The translations under genes and the position numbers were made by a program. The notes under the pieces were generated by a model. That model ran no database searches and was not told where the DNA came from. It saw nothing but the letters and a program-made list of their open reading frames with translations. 64,000 bases of DNA from UBA7236 sp044227505 (GTDB lineage: Bacteria > Bacteroidota > Bacteroidia > Chitinophagales > BACL12), in NCBI GenBank assembly GCA_044227505.1, contig JBGAWP010000005.1, positions 1-64,000 on the forward strand. The letters run 5' to 3'. This document shows, in pieces, positions 60,063-64,000 of the stretch (within the stretch, counting starts at the first letter, position 1; every line of letters starts with the position of its first letter).

Positions 60063-62132
60063 CTATTCTACAATAATATTTTTACTCACTGCATTTCCTT
60101 CTGAAACAACTTTTACCAGATAAACGCCTGATGCATTTCCGGAAATATTAACCGGAACATTTATTTCACCGTTTGCATTGGAAATTGTTTTATTAAAGAT
60201 CTGCTGACCCGTAACATTTGTAACAGTTATAATTAATTCTTCAACCGGCGTTGTATTTAATTCGATATTAAATTCTGTATTTGCCGGATTTGGATATATA
60301 TTAAATGAATTTAAAGAAGATATATCTCCAATAGCCGAACAAACTTTAACTTCTACATCAACAGATGCTCTGTCGCTTTGGCAAGAAAATATTCCTGTGC
60401 CTGTAACATGCCAGTCGTAGAAATAATAAAAACGACTTTCGTCATAACTGCTGTTTGTTATGCTGATCAAACCATCAATATTATATGGATAATCTGTTCC
60501 TGCAGTACTGCGTTTTAAAAATGGAGAAATTTCTCCGAATGTATCATCGTTAACAGCATCATTAGTTCCTAAACGATATCCTGATCCTGCCGGAACATCA
60601 AAATTAAGATCAATTATTGTTGTTCCTGTTGGGATATCAATTAATAAAGATTCCAACACAACATCAGCTGCATTTCTTAATTCAATTTGACGCTCACCCG
60701 GATAATCGGTATATACCTTCACAGAAGATAAAGTAATATCCTCGTAGGTATCAAATATTTCATATCCATTATAAGGAGAACCAGTGCTATAATTTGAACC
60801 TTCGTGATCCACCTGACCAACATGTGCATCTATATAGGTAATTGTTTCATCTATATTTTCTGCGTAAAAGGTTGTATTTTCAAAAAGATCAACAGTGGTC
60901 AGGGTTGTTCCTGTTCCTAATAATGTTCCGCCAATTGCAGCATCATACCAATTTACAATTCCATCTGCTGTTGCGGTTATCATTGCAGGTGTTCCTGCAC
61001 AAACAGCCTCTACTGCAGCAATTGTAGGAGGAGTAGTTTCAATAAATTCAATTGTAATAGTATCCGTAATTAAATCTCCGCATTCGCGTTCAACAAAACA
61101 ATAATATTCACCTGATTCTGTAACGGTAATTGTATTTGTTGTTTCCCCATTCGACCAGGTATATCCTGTGCCGATAGGTGCAGTACTTAATTCAATGGAT
61201 TCGCTTGCACAAATTGTTAATGTTCCGGGAGTTATCATAGTTCCACCAGAATAGGTAACTGGTAATGAAGTAACATCTTCCGGTTGATCAGTTAAAGTAA
61301 ATGGCACAGCGCTCACATTATTATTATCACTTTCTTCTAAATAATTTCCGTTCGGATCAATTTCAACAACGATATAATAATCGCCATTACAAACTCCGGC
61401 AGGAACATCAATGGTCATACCATCAAGGTAATAATCGTAAATATCTAAGTAACCAACTGAAATTCCCTGATTTGTGATCGCACAATTGTAATTGCCACCA
61501 CCTAAACCATAATTTTCAATATCGTTTGTAATAACAGTTCCATCATCTTCGCGACAATGCCCATAATTACCCGGTGAAGCACAATTGGCAAGATCCATTA
61601 AACAGAATCCCATTTTTGTTCCATAACCAAGTATTGGCCATTCGGTTGGATCATCAACCCCGTCAACCGGTTTGCGCAAAGTATATACACCCCAATTATC
61701 AGTGTGAAAGTGACCGTGGTCAGGGTGATAAGTCATGGAACCTGCGTTTTTATCCCAATAGGTCATTTCGGTTCCGTTTTTATGGTAAATTCTCTGGTCA
61801 ATTATTTGGTGAGGAGCTGACCCATCCGGACAGGTTTCCAAACCGGTAGCATCAAAAATAGTATCACCTCCACAAACATAATAGTCGGTTGCAACAACAC
61901 GCAATGGCCCGTGACCAATATTCGGAGTTCCAACGGAAAGCAGAATTTCACCCGGATTTTCGATCAGGGAGCCCGCCTCCATCAAAAGGTCGTCGCTGGA
62001 AGTAATGTCCGGAAGCAGGTCGCAATCGGAACTACCGTCTAAACAATCGCAATCAGTGGCATTAGTAGTGGTACATTGGCTTTGTACAACGAAAGGCGCT
62101 GCAGCCAACATCAGAAGTAAGATTTTTTTCAT
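60063..62132 (-). CDS. Lysyl-oxidase-like secreted protein with T9SS sorting domain
   Basis: A 689-residue exported protein. After the signal peptide, residues about 30-270 form a lysyl-oxidase (LOX) domain with copper-binding HPDHGHFHTDNWGVY (about 133-147; HGHFH ligands), KMGFCLMD, and many conserved cysteines (DLANCASP, GHCREDDG). A beta region resembling CARDB/Ig repeats follows (about 270-450), with IxxVEIDPNGNYLEESDNNN typical of such LOX-type copies. Then a CUB/SPRY-like strand region (about 450-610) and a sorting domain starting IYPNPANTEF. LOX in animals oxidises lysyl amines to cross-link proteins; a surface cross-linker role here is inference. Needs copper and a cofactor residue whose identity I cannot assign with certainty. 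Confidence 0.87.
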   Translation of the reverse strand: MKKILLLMLAAAPFVVQSQCTTTNATDCDCLDGSSDCDLLPDITSSDDLLMEAGSLIENPGEILLSVGTPNIGHGPLRVVATDYYVCGGDTIFDATGLETCPDGSAPHQIIDQRIYHKNGTEMTYWDKNAGSMTYHPDHGHFHTDNWGVYTLRKPVDGVDDPTEWPILGYGTKMGFCLMDLANCASPGNYGHCREDDGTVITNDIENYGLGGGNYNCAITNQGISVGYLDIYDYYLDGMTIDVPAGVCNGDYYIVVEIDPNGNYLEESDNNNVSAVPFTLTDQPEDVTSLPVTYSGGTMITPGTLTICASESIELSTAPIGTGYTWSNGETTNTITVTESGEYYCFVERECGDLITDTITIEFIETTPPTIAAVEAVCAGTPAMITATADGIVNWYDAAIGGTLLGTGTTLTTVDLFENTTFYAENIDETITYIDAHVGQVDHEGSNYSTGSPYNGYEIFDTYEDITLSSVKVYTDYPGERQIELRNAADVVLESLLIDIPTGTTIIDLNFDVPAGSGYRLGTNDAVNDDTFGEISPFLKRSTAGTDYPYNIDGLISITNSSYDESRFYYFYDWHVTGTGIFSCQSDRASVDVEVKVCSAIGDISSLNSFNIYPNPANTEFNIELNTTPVEELIITVTNVTGQQIFNKTISNANGEINVPVNISGNASGVYLVKVVSEGNAVSKNIIVE

Positions 62133-62212
62133 ATTAATTTTTTTGAGATTTGAGTCGTGTCCGTATCAAATGGTGTCGAAAGGTAAAGATATTTTTTTGG
62201 ATAATCAAAATA

Positions 62213-62550
62213 AGGAGAGAGGAGAGAGGAGAAAGGAGAGAGGAGTTTAAATTTCTTCGAAATTTTAGCAGGTTCTACTTTTTGTTTTCCTGATACCTGA
62301 TACTTGATACCTGATACCCAAAATGGAGTTTAAATTACTTGCGAAATTTTCTGGGTGTAACGTTAGTGAGACCTTCGCTGAGAGCGAAAGCTTCACTAGC
62401 TTCGCATTAATGCATTTCCCACCATTTGTTTTCCTTATACTTGATACCTGATACCCGATACACCTGTGTTTTCCCGTATATCGCGTCCTATGTCCGCTTT
62501 CCCATGTCCTATATCAATCCTATGTCCTATGTCCTACTTCCTAAGTCCTA
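62213..62550. repeat. Composite repeat element next to korB (inverted copy)
   Basis: Read in the korB direction (minus strand): the korB stop TAG opens into taggact/taggaca heptamers (62478-62550). Then come tatcagg/tatcaag (62439-62462), aaacaaatggtgggaaatgc, hairpin copy 4 (62366-62396), aatttcgcaagtaattt, tatcagg again (62290-62318), the aacctgctaaaatttcgaag module (62250-62275) and gagagagga heptamers (62213-62240). Same order as at 10407-10890 and 16154-16374. Confidence 0.9.
62366..62396 (-). repeat. Dispersed hairpin, copy 4 (inverted)
   Basis: gtgagaccttcgct, loop gag, agcgaaagcttcac: the same stem family as 10444-10474 but in the opposite orientation, with a few changes that leave most pairs intact. 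Confidence 0.75.
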
Positions 62551-63570
62551 TTTGATTTCCCAGATCTCCGATCCTCTCAATAATTTATCCAGATCAGGAA
62601 CACCTTTACCTAACGCTGCATTTAATTGATCAGTCATCATATCTTCATAGGTAGGACGAGCGCTATTTGCATAAAAAATTCCGAAGGGTCGAGGAAGATG
62701 TCCTACGTTTGCAGGGTTATCAAAAATGCGCGCTAATATTTGTGCTTTATAAATATCTGTTTCGTCGTGGATCCAAAGATCATCTTTAGAAAAACCGGAA
62801 GTAAGATCAACGGATATTGGAGTAAATCCATCTAATTTAATTCCCTTATTATCTCCTTCGCCATAAACCAATGGTTGACCGTGACGAACGAAAATATCAT
62901 TTTCTTTTTTTGTTGCTTTTTCTGTAAATGCTTCAAAAGCACCATCATTAAAAATATTACAGTTCTGATATATTTCTAAGAAAGAAGTTCCTTTATGTGC
63001 ATTAGCGCGCATTAATGCTTCCTGCAAATGTGCGGGATCTCTGTCCATGCTTCTTGCAACAAAAGTTGCATCGGCACCCAATGCCAAAGCTGCAGGATTA
63101 AATGGATGATCAATACTTCCAACAGGAGTTGATTTAGCAACTTTTCCAACCGGTGATGTAGGAGAATATTGTCCTTTTGTTAAACCATAAATTTCGTTGT
63201 TGAATAATAAAATATTCACATTAAAATTTCTGCGCAATAAATGTATCATGTGATTTCCGCCGATAGATAAACCATCACCATCACCTGTAACAATCCAAAC
63301 ACTTAATTCGGGACGAGCAGCTTTTAATCCGGAGGCAACTGCTGTTGCGCGACCGTGAATACTGTGCATTCCGAAGGTATTGGTATAATACGGAAACCGC
63401 GATGAACAGCCGATTCCAGATACCACTACAATATTTTCTCTCGCAATACCCAAGCCAGGTAATACCGTATGCACTTGTTTCAAAATAGAATAATCCCCAC
63501 AACCCGGGCACCACCGTACTTCCTGGTCAGTTTGAAAATCTTTCGCTGTTAATTGAATCGTTTCACTCAT
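62548..63570 (-). CDS. korB: 2-oxoacid:ferredoxin oxidoreductase, beta subunit
   Basis: A 340-residue subunit of a 2-oxoacid (2-oxoglutarate or pyruvate) oxidoreductase that makes acyl-CoA, CO2 and reduced ferredoxin using thiamine diphosphate. Visible: WCPGCGDYSIL (about 17-27) and IGCSSR with cluster cysteines, the TPP motif GDGDGLSIGGNHMIHLLRRN (starts GDGDG, about 94) and the NNEIYGLTKGQYSPT loop. The C-terminal part is longer than in minimal beta subunits, as in the KorB form. Upstream of it (131 bp) is the alpha subunit. The TAG stop is part of a taggact repeat. Confidence 0.92.
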   Translation of the reverse strand: MSETIQLTAKDFQTDQEVRWCPGCGDYSILKQVHTVLPGLGIARENIVVVSGIGCSSRFPYYTNTFGMHSIHGRATAVASGLKAARPELSVWIVTGDGDGLSIGGNHMIHLLRRNFNVNILLFNNEIYGLTKGQYSPTSPVGKVAKSTPVGSIDHPFNPAALALGADATFVARSMDRDPAHLQEALMRANAHKGTSFLEIYQNCNIFNDGAFEAFTEKATKKENDIFVRHGQPLVYGEGDNKGIKLDGFTPISVDLTSGFSKDDLWIHDETDIYKAQILARIFDNPANVGHLPRPFGIFYANSARPTYEDMMTDQLNAALGKGVPDLDKLLRGSEIWEIK

Positions 63571-63701
63571 GATATTTATTAATTTGATAGTCTGGTAATT
63601 TGATAATTTATTTTCTGCCGCAAAATCAACTTTATGGTGTTTCGTTAATGCGGCTGTTCATCGGTAAATTGGTACATCTTTTGGCTGTTCCATTGGTACA
63701 T

Positions 63702-64000
63702 TTATTCAGCATATTCTTTAAGAATAACTTCAATCAATTCCGTACTCGTGATCGGAGTTCCTTTAATTTTATTATATGCAATTGCAGGAATCATAAATTT
63801 ATCTCTGATCACTTTTACTAATTGTCCGTTATTAATTTCAGGAATAATTACTTTGTCGTAATTAAATAAGATCTCTCCTAAATTTTTTGGGAAAGGTTTT
63901 ATATAACGCAAATGTGCATGTGCAATTCCTGTATAACCATCTGCCAATAAATGATTAACCGCACTTTGAATAGAACCATATGTTGATCCCCATCCCAACA
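63702..64000 (-). CDS. korA: 2-oxoacid:ferredoxin oxidoreductase, alpha subunit (C-terminal part)
   Basis: The C-terminal 98 or so residues, open to the window edge. GWGSTYG near the start, AHAHLRYIKPFPKNLGEIL and VIIPEINNGQLVKVIRDKF match the C-terminal domain of the alpha (or fused gamma-alpha) subunit of 2-oxoacid:acceptor oxidoreductases. The coding part beyond 64000 is not visible. It precedes korB on the same strand, the usual order for this enzyme. Confidence 0.88.
   Translation of the reverse strand, partial: LGWGSTYGSIQSAVNHLLADGYTGIAHAHLRYIKPFPKNLGEILFNYDKVIIPEINNGQLVKVIRDKFMIPAIAYNKIKGTPITSTELIEVILKEYAE

Noticed and set aside
1..64000. tRNA, rRNA or riboswitch genes
   Set aside because: I found no cloverleaf, rRNA or known riboswitch motif by reading; tRNAscan-SE and Infernal would decide.

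Overview
The window is an AT-rich chromosome segment from an uncultured-looking member of Bacteroidota. The lineage call rests on type IX secretion (T9SS) C-terminal sorting domains on ten proteins, a PorP/SprF-like protein, the gliding lipoprotein GldH next to RicT and HolB, a MoxR/DUF58/BatA-E operon, and several promoter -7 boxes of the Bacteroidota form TAnnTTTG. The genus cannot be told from the sequence; a Chitinophagales/Saprospirales-like background is a guess.

Layout. 1-6.8 kb: the tail of a cut-off gene, two T9SS-exported proteins (one with delta-60 repeats), a lipoprotein, an MFS transporter, UbiX and a pair of exported thioredoxin-like proteins. 6.9-18.6 kb: the K+ transporter Kup, an IS3-family insertion sequence, membrane proteins, an S41 peptidase-like lipoprotein, CvfB, a SWIM protein, a nitroreductase and a lipoprotein with a possible clan-CD (caspase/gingipain-like) His/Cys pair. 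18.7-38.6 kb: a PorP/SprF-like protein, then seven consecutive paralogous sulfatases of about 840 residues on the minus strand, each built as signal peptide, iduronate-2-sulfatase-like domain, beta/PKD region and sorting domain. 38.6-44.6 kb: Xth, GldH, RicT, HolB, glutathione peroxidase, a QueD-like enzyme, truncated globin and OsmC. 44.8-53.1 kb: the moxR-bat operon. 53.4-64 kb: a PAP2-like protein with RpoN, AsnS, a 2-oxoglutarate/Fe(II) oxygenase, a beta-barrel protein, a T9SS-exported lysyl-oxidase-like protein and the beta and (partial) alpha subunits of a 2-oxoacid:ferredoxin oxidoreductase.

Two things stand out. First, the sulfatase array looks like two three-gene operons plus a singleton. 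The catalytic domains fall into types A, B and C, ordered C-A-B in the upstream trio and C-B-A in the downstream trio. The C-terminal halves instead resemble their neighbours in the same block. Each trio has a long leader region carrying a nearly identical 16-bp motif. One copy has changed both the formylglycine motif and a conserved substrate-pocket lysine.

Second, the intergenic DNA is full of short tandem repeats that differ in sequence but nearly all have a period of 7 bp. They begin at, or supply, the stop codons of about ten genes and usually run in the sense orientation of the gene they follow. Because 7 is not a multiple of 3, a heptamer containing TAG or TGA puts stops in all three frames within 21 bp. 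At three loci the heptamers form a composite element with a GTGAG...CTCAC hairpin and an AATTTCG...GAAATTT module; in one case it fills the whole space between two convergent stop codons. An IS3 element sits inside one of these elements.

No rRNA, tRNA, CRISPR array or phage module was seen. Start codons were reassigned where the longest open frame begins at a weak TTG or inside repeat DNA.
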